From positions 248,001 through 312,000 of the forward strand of contig NZ_CANLNH010000003.1 of the NCBI RefSeq assembly GCF_947492535.1: DNA of 64,000 nt. Reading direction: 5' to 3'. Each line of letters opens with the position of its first letter. Position 1 is the first letter of the stretch. Under the pieces are notes generated by a model, which worked only from the letters and a program-made list of their open reading frames with translations, was not told the DNA's origin and ran no database searches. A program made the translations under genes and the position numbers. Shown here piece by piece: positions 55,443 to 64,000 of the stretch. The stretch comes from an uncultured Dokdonia sp. (GTDB taxonomy: Bacteria; Bacteroidota; Bacteroidia; Flavobacteriales; Flavobacteriaceae).

Positions 55443-55487
55443 GTAGCGAGAACGAGAATTGAACTCGTGACCTCCGGGTTATGAATT
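55443..55487 (-). repeat. attR: 45 bp tRNA(CAU) 3'-half direct repeat
   Basis: Identical over 45 bases to 26085-26129. To its right, where an interrupted tRNA gene would keep its 5' half, there is only A/T-rich spacer, so the element is not in an intact tRNA gene here. Confidence 0.9.
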
Positions 55488-55623
55488 ATAAATAATTTAC
55501 ACTTAGGAATAAGTGTCTTATATCCAGCATTTTATTATTCCTGTATTAATGCATATTATAATTCAATATATGAAACTGAAGTATAGCTTTCTGAATATCG
55601 ATTAACATACTTTTAAGATTCTA

Positions 55624-55652
55624 TAATTTTGTTTTCTATAACGGAAACAAAA
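55624..55652 (+). promoter_or_regulatory. Promoter -7 box overlapped by inverted-repeat operator
   Basis: TAATTTTG (55624-55631) fits the Bacteroidota -7 consensus TAnnTTTG. It overlaps TTTTGTTTTC-TATAAC-GGAAACAAAA (55627-55652), whose arms match at nine of ten positions. Placed 32 bases before the regulator start, this is a likely self-binding operator controlling the efflux operon. Confidence 0.7.
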
Positions 55653-55683
55653 TAGTACTTTTACTACTCATTATTTTATTTGT

Positions 55684-56127
55684 GTGAATAAGCAGGGGAT
55701 TATAGATGTGTTTGAACGCACTTACAAAAATGACGGTTTTCCTCCTTTAGCAGGGAAAGTTGTCGGATTTTTTTATGTAACAGATACGAAGTATATAGGT
55801 TTTCAAGACATTGTGAAAGGTGTAGGAGCTAGTAAAGGAGCTGTTAGTAAAGTACTTAAAATCTTAATAGGACTCTATAGAATTAATAGTATAGACCATC
55901 CAAATGATAATCGTAAAAGACTGTATTATTTAGATACAGAAAATCTAATAAAGTTCTTAGAGATTGTCATTAATAATTATAGAGAACAAAGTGATCTTTT
56001 ACATGCCGTATTAAAAATACGAACTGAAGAAAATCAAGAAATGAATGATTTTATAGAAAGATCTATTGCCTTTAATGATGAAATGCTCAACTTTTTAGAT
56101 GAAAAATCAAAAAAATATTTTACTTAA
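55684..56127 (+). CDS. GbsR/MarR-family transcriptional regulator
   Basis: A 147-residue regulator starting at GTG. It contains a winged HTH (IGFQDIVKGVGASKGAVSKVLKIL, then RINSIDHPNDNRKRLYYL) and a C-terminal helical dimer region, the layout of the GbsR family. It is the first gene of the RND efflux operon. In this family the regulator usually represses the pump genes and is relieved by a ligand. An inverted repeat overlapping the promoter supports autoregulation. Confidence 0.82.
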   Translation: MNKQGIIDVFERTYKNDGFPPLAGKVVGFFYVTDTKYIGFQDIVKGVGASKGAVSKVLKILIGLYRINSIDHPNDNRKRLYYLDTENLIKFLEIVINNYREQSDLLHAVLKIRTEENQEMNDFIERSIAFNDEMLNFLDEKSKKYFT

Positions 56128-56137
56128 AACTATACAA

Positions 56138-56566
56138 ATGAATGTACCTAAACTTTTAATGATCTTATCTCTAATTATTTTTGGATCTGTCAATGCTCAA
56201 AATACAAGTAAACTCACAAAAAAACAACAAGAGCGTGCAAAAGTGGCTCAAGATATTTTTTCTCATGAAGAGCAAGATCGTATGTTTTTCTTTTATGAAA
56301 AACAAATGGATGAGATGGGACTAAAAGATACTGCCCGTGATGAGTATTATAATATGCTTTATTATCACCTTTATAAAATGAAACGTTTGGATGATAAAGA
56401 TTCAGAACTTACGGAACAAGCAATGAAAGCACAATTTGAAAGACAATTAGCTTTATTGAATGCAGATGCTAGTGAAATGCTCGCTAATGATCAATATGAA
56501 ATTCATCTTAAAACATGGCAGCAACTTACAGGAACTATCTACGCAAAAAGAGGCTGGAATAAATAA
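56138..56566 (+). CDS. Small secreted protein of the efflux operon
   Basis: A 142-residue protein using the ATG at 56138, whose signal peptide (MNVPKLLMILSLIIFGSVNA, cleaved before Gln21) is complete; the longer frame from 56099 would overlap the previous gene. The mature part is an all-helical, charged protein (KKQQERAKVAQDIFSHEEQDRMFFFYEKQMDEMG). Small helical periplasmic proteins often lie between regulator and pump genes in flavobacteria, but the family is unnamed to me. Confidence 0.7.
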   Translation: MNVPKLLMILSLIIFGSVNAQNTSKLTKKQQERAKVAQDIFSHEEQDRMFFFYEKQMDEMGLKDTARDEYYNMLYYHLYKMKRLDDKDSELTEQAMKAQFERQLALLNADASEMLANDQYEIHLKTWQQLTGTIYAKRGWNK

Positions 56567-56574
56567 AAATCTTT

Positions 56575-58899
56575 ATGAAGTTTACACCGTTTTTTTTAAT
56601 ACTTTTTATATCTGCTACCATTTTTGGTCAGTCTAGAGAAGTGACTATAGGTATTCTGGCAGATAAAATAGTTCCGGAGCATCTTCCTTTATTGGAACAA
56701 TTAAAATCAGAAATACGAGCTGTTGCTGGACAGAATGTTCAAATTAGTTTTAAAGATGTAGAAGAAAATGGTTTTGCTTTCGCGAAAGCGGCCTCAACAT
56801 ACAACGCATTAGTAACCGATGATACTGATATTATTCTCGCTTTTGGAGCCATTAATGCAGTGATGTTATCACAAAGGAGTAGTTATCCAAAACCTACGAT
56901 TGTTTTTGGAGATATTAATAAAGATTTAGTTCCGCTGGCTTTAGAACGAACGACTTCTCAAATTAATAATATTAGTTATGTCATTACGTCAAAGTCATAT
57001 ATAGATGATTTAAAAGCTTTTCAGGAATTATACGATTTTAAAAATATAGGAATTCTGGTTGATCAACATCAAATAGATGTTTTAAAGGTACAAGAAGTAT
57101 TTACTACCTATTTTCAAGATAAAGAGGCTAGCTATACGCTTATTCCCATTTCTAGTACTGTAAATCTTAATGGTATCGATGCTGTGTATTTAGCTGATGG
57201 AGGGTATCTAAACGGAACGAATAGAAAAGAATTAATCACTTCGATTAATCAAGCAGGATTACCTTCTTTTAGTAGTCATAGTTATACGGATATTGAAAAT
57301 GGAATATTAGCGACACAAGCTACTAATTCAGGAATTGATCAGTTTTTTAGAAGAATGGCACTGAATATCGAAGATATTCTAAATGGTACAAACCCTTCAG
57401 AGCTTCCTCAACTATTGACATTGGCTAACGAAATGACGATTAACTATGATACCGCAAAAGAGATACAATTCCCATTGCGTTATAGTTTCTTGGCAACTAC
57501 TAATTTTATAGGAGGAGGCGTTGTGAGTACTACAGAAGGTGCGTATTCCCTTAAGGATATCATGACACAAACGATCACAGAAAACTTAGGATTACGGTCT
57601 AGTAAGAAAGCCATTGATTTAGCACAACAAGATGTTAAAACGGCTAAAAGTAACTTTTTGCCTAATGTATCGGCAAATGCTACAGGATTATATGTAGATC
57701 CAAAAGTAGCTGAAATTTCTGGAGGAGCACAACCAGAAATCTCTACATCGACTTCCGTTGGTGTAGATCAATTGATCTATTCAGAATCTGCAGCAGCTGG
57801 GATTGATATCCAAAAAAATCTTCAAAAAGCAGAACAGGAAAATTATAATGCAGCAGAGTTAGATGCCTTGTTAAATGCTGCTGTAGCTTATTTTAATGCG
57901 CTCATTTTAAAAACAAATACAGGTATTCAGAATGAAAATTTAAAGCTCACAAAACTAAATTTAAAAATTGCAGAGCAAAATTACGAAGCAGGAGAAACTG
58001 GAAAGTCCGATGTACTTCGTTTGAGAAGTCAATTAGCACAAAATACTCAAGCTCTAATAGAAGCTGGAAATTCCTTGCAACAAGGATTTAATATGATCAA
58101 TCAGTTGCTTAATGATAAAATCTCAAATGAAATAGATATCCAAAATGCAGCCATAGAGGAGGGGCTCTTTGAAGATTATAAATATGATGATCTAAGAGAT
58201 ATTCTTGATAATCCTAAATTGCGTCCAGCATTTATTGATTTTCTTGTAGAAGAGGCAAAGAAGAATGCACCAGAGCTTAAAAGTATTGGATACAATGCGA
58301 ATGTATTAGATCGTAACTATGACTTAAATGATTGGGGGCGATATATTCCTACAGTTGCTTTAAGTGGACAATACAGTTTAGCACTATCACAATCTGGAGC
58401 GGGATCTACCATACCAGCAGGTGTTCCTACAGCACCAGACGGTACTTATAATGTAGGTCTTAACTTGTCATTACCTATTTTTCAGCAAAACCAACGTAAC
58501 ATTAATAGGCAAACCATACAGATTCAACAGGAACAATTACAACTTCAAAAAGAGAATGTTGATTTAAACATAGAACAATCTGTGAATGATATTGTCTTAG
58601 ACATGATTTCTCAAATTGCTAATATTGAAATTTCCCAAGTTTCGGAAGAGAATGCAAAGGAGAGTCTTGAACTTACTCAAAATGAATATGCAGAAGGCGC
58701 TGTTCCTATTATCCAGCTTATTGACGCTCAGAACAATTACTTGCAAGCGCAACTTTCTAGAGCAACTGCTAATTATAACTACTTACTTATATCAATGCAA
58801 TTAGAACGTGCCATTGGATATTTTTTTTTAATGAATACAGAAGCCTCTAATCAAGATTTTATTCAAAGAGCACAACAATATATTTTAAACAGAAACTAA
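56575..58899 (+). CDS. Substrate-binding domain fused to TolC-type outer-membrane channel
   Basis: A 774-residue protein with a signal peptide (cleavage after about residue 18). Residues 22-300 resemble an ABC-type substrate-binding fold (VTIGILADKIVPEHLPLLEQL, IILAFGAINAVMLSQ). Residues about 325-760 are a TolC-like outer membrane factor (long helices, QTITENLGLRSSKKAIDLAQQD, and EGAVPIIQLIDAQNNYLQAQ). Such a fusion would couple a ligand-binding lobe to the export channel. The host palindrome at 56776 is translated in frame as AFAKA. It is followed after eight bases by the membrane-fusion subunit. Confidence 0.85.
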   Translation: MKFTPFFLILFISATIFGQSREVTIGILADKIVPEHLPLLEQLKSEIRAVAGQNVQISFKDVEENGFAFAKAASTYNALVTDDTDIILAFGAINAVMLSQRSSYPKPTIVFGDINKDLVPLALERTTSQINNISYVITSKSYIDDLKAFQELYDFKNIGILVDQHQIDVLKVQEVFTTYFQDKEASYTLIPISSTVNLNGIDAVYLADGGYLNGTNRKELITSINQAGLPSFSSHSYTDIENGILATQATNSGIDQFFRRMALNIEDILNGTNPSELPQLLTLANEMTINYDTAKEIQFPLRYSFLATTNFIGGGVVSTTEGAYSLKDIMTQTITENLGLRSSKKAIDLAQQDVKTAKSNFLPNVSANATGLYVDPKVAEISGGAQPEISTSTSVGVDQLIYSESAAAGIDIQKNLQKAEQENYNAAELDALLNAAVAYFNALILKTNTGIQNENLKLTKLNLKIAEQNYEAGETGKSDVLRLRSQLAQNTQALIEAGNSLQQGFNMINQLLNDKISNEIDIQNAAIEEGLFEDYKYDDLRDILDNPKLRPAFIDFLVEEAKKNAPELKSIGYNANVLDRNYDLNDWGRYIPTVALSGQYSLALSQSGAGSTIPAGVPTAPDGTYNVGLNLSLPIFQQNQRNINRQTIQIQQEQLQLQKENVDLNIEQSVNDIVLDMISQIANIEISQVSEENAKESLELTQNEYAEGAVPIIQLIDAQNNYLQAQLSRATANYNYLLISMQLERAIGYFFLMNTEASNQDFIQRAQQYILNRN

Positions 58900-58907
58900 T
58901 TTTTACG

Positions 58908-59999
58908 ATGAGATATTTAAAATCACTTATGATACTTAGTTCAGTTCTTTTCTTACTAACTGCATGTAAAGAAAAAGAAGCTGAAAAAGTAGAAGTATTA
59001 CGCCCAGTAAAATTTGAAGTTGTTGGTACATCAAATGCTCAAAATATAAGAACTTATAGTGGTAATGCAAAAGCAATGGATGCAATCGCATTAAGTTTTC
59101 GAAGTAGCGGTATCATTAAAGAAGTAAATCATTGGAAAGGTGAAGCAGTCAAAAAAGGAGCTGTTATTGCACGACTAGATAATATAGAAGCTAATTTGGC
59201 ATATGAACAATCTGTTTCAGCACTTAATTCTGCACGTTCTGGAATGACTACTGCCAAATCAAGTTTAGATCGTATCAAATCATTATACGAGAAAGGAAGT
59301 AAGTCATTAAGTGAATATGAAAGCGCTAAAAACTCATACCAATCTGCACTAGATCAATTTGAGTCAGCAAAACGTAACAAGAGTATTCAAGCGACACAAT
59401 TAAGTTATGGTGTGATTAAAGCACCAAAGGATGGAGTGATTGCTTGGACAGATGGAGCGGTTAATGAACAAGTATCTGCTGGACACACCTTTGCTGAATT
59501 AAATGCTGGTGAAGGCCTAAAAGTAGAAGTGGGTTTGCCAGAAACGATGGTAAACAAAGTAAAAGTCGATATGCCTACATCCTTACAATTTACAGCAATA
59601 GAAGGGACAACGTTTGAAGGAAGAGTTTTTGAAGTATCGCCAAGTATTGATGCAAATTCTTCCACCTACATCACAGCTATAGAAATAATAAATCCTGTAC
59701 CAGAGATTAAACCTGGAATGGCAACAAATGTAACTTTTGATTTTAGAGTAGAAGAAACAGATCAAGGAAAAAGCATTATTGTTCCCGTAAAAGCAGTAGG
59801 AGAAGATACTAATGGGAATTTTGTTTTTGTTATAGAATCAGAAGATGGCAAAGTAGGTACTGTAAAAAAACAAGCAATTACTATAGGCGAATTAAAGGCA
59901 GGAGGATTTGAAGTCTTAAGCGGACTCAAAGAAGGACAACGTTATGCTACGGCAGGATTACAATCATTATTAGACAATCAAAAAGTAAGTCTTCAATAA
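58908..59999 (+). CDS. RND efflux periplasmic adaptor (membrane-fusion) lipoprotein
   Basis: A 363-residue HlyD-family adaptor. A lipoprotein signal (LFLLTAC, Cys20) anchors it. It is followed by the biotinyl/lipoyl-like region (SGIIKEVNHWKGEAVKKGAVIARLD), a helical hairpin (about 95-155), a second lipoyl half (GVIKAPKDGVIAWTDGAVNEQVSAG) and beta-barrel domains. It links the inner-membrane permease to the outer-membrane channel. It sits between the TolC fusion and the RND permease in one operon. Confidence 0.9.
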   Translation: MRYLKSLMILSSVLFLLTACKEKEAEKVEVLRPVKFEVVGTSNAQNIRTYSGNAKAMDAIALSFRSSGIIKEVNHWKGEAVKKGAVIARLDNIEANLAYEQSVSALNSARSGMTTAKSSLDRIKSLYEKGSKSLSEYESAKNSYQSALDQFESAKRNKSIQATQLSYGVIKAPKDGVIAWTDGAVNEQVSAGHTFAELNAGEGLKVEVGLPETMVNKVKVDMPTSLQFTAIEGTTFEGRVFEVSPSIDANSSTYITAIEIINPVPEIKPGMATNVTFDFRVEETDQGKSIIVPVKAVGEDTNGNFVFVIESEDGKVGTVKKQAITIGELKAGGFEVLSGLKEGQRYATAGLQSLLDNQKVSLQ

Positions 60000-60018
60000 T
60001 TAAATACGATAATGCTTT

Positions 60019-63000
60019 ATGAATTTAGCTCAATTTTCTAATGACAGAAATCGTGTAGTACTTAGTATTCTAGGTGTTGTTCTTTTGATGGGAATGGTTA
60101 TGTATAGTGGTTTGTCTCGCGATAGTATGCCTCCCTATACGATTCGAGTTGCTTCTATTGTAAGTTCTTTTCCTGGCGCAAGTCCAGAACGTGTAGAAGA
60201 ACTCGTAACAGATAAAATCGAAAAGGTTGTACAAGAACTTCCAGAACTTAAATTAGTAAAAAGCACCTCTCGTACAGGGCTTTCTGTAGTACAAGCAGAA
60301 TTGCGTATGGAAACGGCTCCAGAAGATTTACAAGCAGTTTGGGATCGGTTACGTCGCAAATTATCATCTATTCAAGGGTTGCCAGCAAATGTGCAACCAC
60401 AATTAAAAGATGACGGACTTGGAGAAGTATTTGGAATTGCTGTAGGACTTGTAAGTGAAGGCTTTTCATATGCCGAAATGAAAGAACATGCCGATGATTT
60501 ACGTAATGACCTGATCAAACTTCCAGATGCTGCTAAAGTAGAATTGAATGGAGAGCAAAGCGAGATTGTATATATAGACTTTGATAATACACGCCTTAAA
60601 AATTATGGACTCACGGCAAATAGTTTAAAACAAATTATTGGAAATACGAATATCCTGAGTTCAGGAGGGGAAATTTCTGTGGAAGATGCGCGTATTATAT
60701 TAGAACCAACAGGTAACTTTAATAGTCTTGAAGATATTGAAAACACATTGATCCCAGTAGGAGAAGGAGGACAGGTATTACAACTTAAGGATATTACAGA
60801 TGTGCGTCGTGGGTATCAAGATCCTCCGAGTCAAATTGTACGCATAGATGGGAAAGATGCCATCTCGTTACATATTTCTCTTAAAGAAGGCGCAAATGTG
60901 ATTAATCTAGGACAAGATGTAGATAAAGTACTTGAGATTTACCAAAATAAATTACCTATCGGTTTGGAAGTGTATCGAGTTTCATCTCTAGATACCTATA
61001 TCGATGTGAAGATATCAGACTTTGTCTCTAATCTAGTTCAAGCCATTATTATAGTATTAGTAGTGATGCTTATTTTCCTTGGTTTCCGAACAGGAATGGT
61101 CATTGCAAGTTTAATTCCTATAGTAACGATCACAACTTTAATGATTATGGGACTCATAGGAATGGGACTCAATCAGATCACGCTTGCAGCACTTATTATG
61201 GCACTTGGAATGATGGTAGATAATGGCATTGTAGTCGCCGAATCTATTATGGTGAAAATGGAAGAAGGAATGACGGTACGTAAAGCAGCCATCGATTCAG
61301 CTTCAGAACTTACCGTACCTCTTTTAATATCTACATTAACAACCTCTGCTGCGTTTTTAGCATTCTTTATGGCAGAATCTGTCATGGGGGATATCATGGG
61401 GCCATTATTTGTAGTGATCACCATAGCGCTCGTTTCTTCTTGGGTAATTTCTCTGAGTGTAATTACGCTATTTTGTGTGTACTTCTTAAAAGTCAAAAAG
61501 AAAGAAAAAGATCAAAAACCAGGCGTTCTGGACCGTATCATTAATGCGATGAAGTCTAAGTATAAGGATTTAATGCTGTTTGCGCTTTCGCGAAAGCGTA
61601 CCGTACTTTTTACCATTGTGGGCTTATTTTTCTTATCTCTGTATGGGTTTACCAAACTCTCTTTTCTGTTCTTTCCAGATAGTGACAGAAACTTAATTAC
61701 AATAGACGTTAACTTAGCGGAAGGTACCAATTTAGCAACCACGGAAGCCACCATTATTGATATTGAAAATTATATCGTTAAAGAACTTGCCGTAAATGAA
61801 ACCCGAACGGATGGCGTGCTTAATTGGTCTGCTTTTATAGGCGAAGGACCTTCTTCCTATGACTTAGGATATAGTGCAGATGAAGCTAATTCAAACTATG
61901 GACATATTTTAGTAAATACATCAGACCAATTACTTAATGGTGAAATTATAGAAAAACTGGACGCCTTTGCTTTTTCTACGTTTCCAGATGCAGATATTAA
62001 AGTAAGTAAACTAGGAGGCGCTGGTGGTGGTGCGCCTATAGAAATTAAAGTATCTGGAGATGATCCTGATAAGCTTGCTGAAATTTCATCAGAAATTAAA
62101 GCCAAGCTATTTGCAATGGATGGTACTAAAAACATCAAAGATGATTGGGGGCCTAAAGGGAAAAAATTCCTCATTGAAATAGATCAAAATAGAGCACAAA
62201 GTGCTGGGGTTACCAATCAAGATGTCGCAGTGTCTTTACAAACAGTGCTAGACGGCTTTAGAGCTGGAGAATATCGAGAAGGTGACAAAAATATTCCTAT
62301 CGTCATGAAAGGAGGAAATAGTAATGCGTTAACGCTCTCCTCATTAGAAAGTTTAAATATTTATGCGCAAGGTTCAGGTAAAAGTGTTCCTTTTTTACAA
62401 GTCGCAAAAGTAGTTCCTCAATGGCAATACTCTAAAATTAAACGTCTCAATCTAGATAGAACCATTGTAGTTTCTAGCCAACTAACGGCTGATGGCAATG
62501 CCTCTGAAATTATGGCAATTGTAAACCCGTGGCTTGCTGAAAATTCTCAAAATTGGGGTGATGGCTATGCTTATAATGTAGGTGGTGAAGCAGAACAAAC
62601 AGCAGAAAATATGGGAGCTGTTGGAAAATATTTACCATTATCTGCTTTTATTATTGTGATGCTTTTAATCATCCAGTTCAATTCCTTTAGAAAAATGGTT
62701 ATGATTGTATGTACGATTCCTCTGGGGATTATTGGAATGGTACTAGGATTACTTGTTTTTAATGTGCCTTTTGGATTTATGGCATTTCTAGGAGTTATTT
62801 CGCTGGCAGGGATTGTAATTAATAATGCTATTGTATTAGTAGATCGTATCGAAATAGAACAAAGCGAAATGAAACGTAAAGATCAAGATGCTGTAATCGC
62901 TGCTTGTTTACAGCGTTTTAGGCCTATTATTTTAGCCACATTTACAACTGTTCTCGGATTAATACCGCTGTATCTTGGAGGAGGAGAGATGTGGGAACCC

Positions 63001-63132
63001 ATGGCAGTAACGATCATGATAGGATTGTTGTTTGGAACAGTGATCACCTTACTTTTCATCCCAGCATTTTATGCAGTGATGTATAAAGTAAATTACGATG
63101 CGTATGAATTTGATGAGACGTTATTAGAATAA
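60019..63132 (+). CDS. RND-family efflux permease (AcrB-like)
   Basis: A 1037-residue inner-membrane transporter of full family length with 12 predicted helices and two periplasmic porter loops. The TM4 relay reads ALGMMVDNGIVVAES (Asp401-Asn402) where AcrB has two Asp, so the proton relay differs from classical multidrug pumps. The TM11 region MAFLGVISLAGIVINNAIVLVDRI is typical. It is transcribed with its adaptor and TolC partner, forming a tripartite system. Substrates are not predictable. The host palindrome at 61584 is translated here as ALSRKR, in a different frame from the earlier one. Confidence 0.92.
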   Translation: MNLAQFSNDRNRVVLSILGVVLLMGMVMYSGLSRDSMPPYTIRVASIVSSFPGASPERVEELVTDKIEKVVQELPELKLVKSTSRTGLSVVQAELRMETAPEDLQAVWDRLRRKLSSIQGLPANVQPQLKDDGLGEVFGIAVGLVSEGFSYAEMKEHADDLRNDLIKLPDAAKVELNGEQSEIVYIDFDNTRLKNYGLTANSLKQIIGNTNILSSGGEISVEDARIILEPTGNFNSLEDIENTLIPVGEGGQVLQLKDITDVRRGYQDPPSQIVRIDGKDAISLHISLKEGANVINLGQDVDKVLEIYQNKLPIGLEVYRVSSLDTYIDVKISDFVSNLVQAIIIVLVVMLIFLGFRTGMVIASLIPIVTITTLMIMGLIGMGLNQITLAALIMALGMMVDNGIVVAESIMVKMEEGMTVRKAAIDSASELTVPLLISTLTTSAAFLAFFMAESVMGDIMGPLFVVITIALVSSWVISLSVITLFCVYFLKVKKKEKDQKPGVLDRIINAMKSKYKDLMLFALSRKRTVLFTIVGLFFLSLYGFTKLSFLFFPDSDRNLITIDVNLAEGTNLATTEATIIDIENYIVKELAVNETRTDGVLNWSAFIGEGPSSYDLGYSADEANSNYGHILVNTSDQLLNGEIIEKLDAFAFSTFPDADIKVSKLGGAGGGAPIEIKVSGDDPDKLAEISSEIKAKLFAMDGTKNIKDDWGPKGKKFLIEIDQNRAQSAGVTNQDVAVSLQTVLDGFRAGEYREGDKNIPIVMKGGNSNALTLSSLESLNIYAQGSGKSVPFLQVAKVVPQWQYSKIKRLNLDRTIVVSSQLTADGNASEIMAIVNPWLAENSQNWGDGYAYNVGGEAEQTAENMGAVGKYLPLSAFIIVMLLIIQFNSFRKMVMIVCTIPLGIIGMVLGLLVFNVPFGFMAFLGVISLAGIVINNAIVLVDRIEIEQSEMKRKDQDAVIAACLQRFRPIILATFTTVLGLIPLYLGGGEMWEPMAVTIMIGLLFGTVITLLFIPAFYAVMYKVNYDAYEFDETLLE

Positions 63133-63134
63133 GA

Positions 63135-63797
63135 ATGTTATCAAAACTATATCCATATCGTTTTGAGTTATTCTTCTTTAGTCAGATAGTGATACTCTTT
63201 GGTTCTTTATTAGTGCCTGCATCACTTTTTGAAGTTGTTTTAGCACCTATTTTATTTCAGGTAAATGTGATCTCAGGAATACTATTAGTATCAAAAAAGA
63301 AAAAACTAATGTGGTTTCTTATTGTACTTTTAATCATTGTTGGTGTTCTTTATGGAATTAATCAAGCAAATGAGAATGGTCTCGCTATCATTGATTTTAT
63401 TCAAATGGGAGGATATTTCTTATTTTATTTGATCATAACATGCGAACTTATTTTTCAAGTTTGGAAAACAAAAAAAGTAAATATAAAAGTCATCTTCGGA
63501 TTGATAAGTGGTTACATTTCATTGGGACTCATTGGGTTCTTTATTTGTATGAGTATAGAGTTATCACATGCAAATTCATTTACAAATTTGGTTGTTGAAA
63601 ATGGGATGAGCTTAACAGAGCGATTGATGTATTTTAGTTATGTAACACTATCTACATTAGGGTATGGAGATATTGTTCCTAAAACCATATTAGCACAAAA
63701 AGCAGCGATCTTAATTAGTCTTTTAGGGCAATTTTATCTAGTCATTCTTACAGCAGTAATTGTAGGAAAATATATTAATCAAAAAAATGAAAACTAA
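63135..63797 (+). CDS. Potassium-channel-like membrane protein
   Basis: A 220-residue membrane protein with about six helices. The pore loop contains the K+ selectivity filter TLGYGD (STLGYGDIVPKTI, about residue 172). It starts two bases after the permease stop, so it is part of the efflux operon. It resembles small bacterial voltage-gated-like or two-pore channels. Its presence suggests control of membrane potential or K+ alongside proton-driven efflux. Confidence 0.85.
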   Translation: MLSKLYPYRFELFFFSQIVILFGSLLVPASLFEVVLAPILFQVNVISGILLVSKKKKLMWFLIVLLIIVGVLYGINQANENGLAIIDFIQMGGYFLFYLIITCELIFQVWKTKKVNIKVIFGLISGYISLGLIGFFICMSIELSHANSFTNLVVENGMSLTERLMYFSYVTLSTLGYGDIVPKTILAQKAAILISLLGQFYLVILTAVIVGKYINQKNEN

Positions 63798-63800
63798 TAC

Positions 63801-63822
63801 ATACGCTTTCGCGAAAGCGTAT
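63801..63822. repeat. Intact copy of the host palindrome
   Basis: A perfect 22 bp palindrome with arms ATACGCTTTCG and CGAAAGCGTAT, between the channel gene and the next gene. It can form a hairpin and may act as a terminator, although no U-run follows. Confidence 0.85.
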
Positions 63823-63838
63823 ATAAACATATCTAATT

Positions 63839-64000
63839 ATGAGTACTAATTCAAACAGTCAGTATTATACGGCATATGCAGCCATCGTAAAAATTACATT
63901 GAGAGATGGTATGGTTTCTGAAGAAGAAAATGAATTTTTAAAGCACCTTTCAGCTAAACTACATATTCGTTTAGATGAGTATCAAGATATCATGGAAAAT
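63839..64000 (+). CDS. TerB-like protein (partial, cut by window end)
   Basis: The first 54 codons of a gene running off the right edge. The reading frame starts MSTNSNSQYYTAYAAIVKIT, followed by LRDGMVSEEENEFLKHLSAKLHIRLDEYQ, which matches the start of the TerB-like fold (helix, acidic DG-SEEE loop, helix). TerB-type proteins bind divalent metal and are tied to stress or tellurite responses. The rest is not visible. Confidence 0.7.
   Translation, partial: MSTNSNSQYYTAYAAIVKITLRDGMVSEEENEFLKHLSAKLHIRLDEYQDIMEN

Larger units (their letters stand above)
26085..55487. mobile_element. 29.4 kb integrative mobilizable element carrying defence cargo
   Basis: Identical 45 bp direct repeats at 26085-26129 and 55443-55487 bound the element. 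An arm-type repeat lies inside each end (26233-26251 and 55377-55395), and a tyrosine recombinase gene begins 168 bases inside the left end. It encodes two relaxases, a coupling protein and a second integrase, but I saw no VirB/Tra mating-pair genes, so it should be mobilised by a helper. Cargo includes a papain-like peptidase, a Septu-like pair, an ABC-three-component system, a DUF4062 protein, a MORN protein and several lipoproteins. The host palindrome GCTTTCGCGAAAGC was not seen inside it. Confidence 0.88.

Noticed and set aside
26085-55487. Self-transmissible ICE
   Set aside because: A coupling protein and relaxases are present, but I saw no VirB or Bacteroidota Tra mating-pair genes.

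Overview
This 64 kb window comes from an A+T-rich member of the Bacteroidota, most likely a marine Flavobacteriaceae. Genes mostly start without Shine-Dalgarno sequences. The palindrome GCTTTCGCGAAAGC recurs in the flanks, Bacteroidota-type TAnnTTTG promoter boxes occur, and lipoproteins and tyrosine integrases of Bacteroidota type are present. No tool could be run, so all family calls rest on motif reading.

Left flank (about 0.9-25.2 kb): seven co-directional genes encode very large proteins without signal peptides: 709, 1218, 2056, 2826, 986, 195 and 63 residues. They include a peptidoglycan-binding plus LysM protein, a protein with five invasin-type Ig repeats, and a fibre ending in a self-cleaving S74 chaperone domain. 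This looks like the distal (fibre, adhesin, cargo) part of a phage-tail-like or extracellular contractile particle whose core genes would lie to the left. That reading is inferred, because no sheath, tube or baseplate gene is in view.

Middle (26,085-55,487): a 29.4 kb integrative mobilizable element bounded by identical 45 bp direct repeats that are the 3' half of a tRNA with a CAU anticodon. A Bacteroidota-type tyrosine recombinase lies at the left end. The outer cargo is defence-like: an unassigned papain-like peptidase, a Septu-like ATPase/HNH pair, and on the right a complete ABC-three-component system (nuclease, middle component, DUF3732 ATPase). Between them lies a second backbone (about 33.4-51.6 kb): RadC-like protein, VirD4-type coupling protein, MobC/MobA relaxase, a MobF relaxase-helicase, a DUF4102-type integrase, and AlpA-like and Xre regulators. 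Its genes have Shine-Dalgarno sequences and sigma-70-like promoters (a perfect TTGACA box at 40,901), which suggests descent from another phylum. It carries a second attachment system: 141-143 bp direct repeats flank a MORN-repeat gene, one of them fused to the 5' half of a tRNA-Asn. It also carries lipoproteins and a DUF4062 protein. No mating-pair genes were seen, so transfer would need a helper.

Just left of the element, a GIY-YIG nuclease gene sits between two tRNA 3'-half copies, next to relics of an earlier integration.

Right flank (55.6-64 kb): a GbsR/MarR-type regulator with an operator-like inverted repeat, a small secreted protein, a substrate-binding/TolC fusion, a lipoprotein membrane-fusion subunit, an RND permease and a K+-channel-like protein form one probable efflux operon. 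It is followed by the start of a TerB-like gene.
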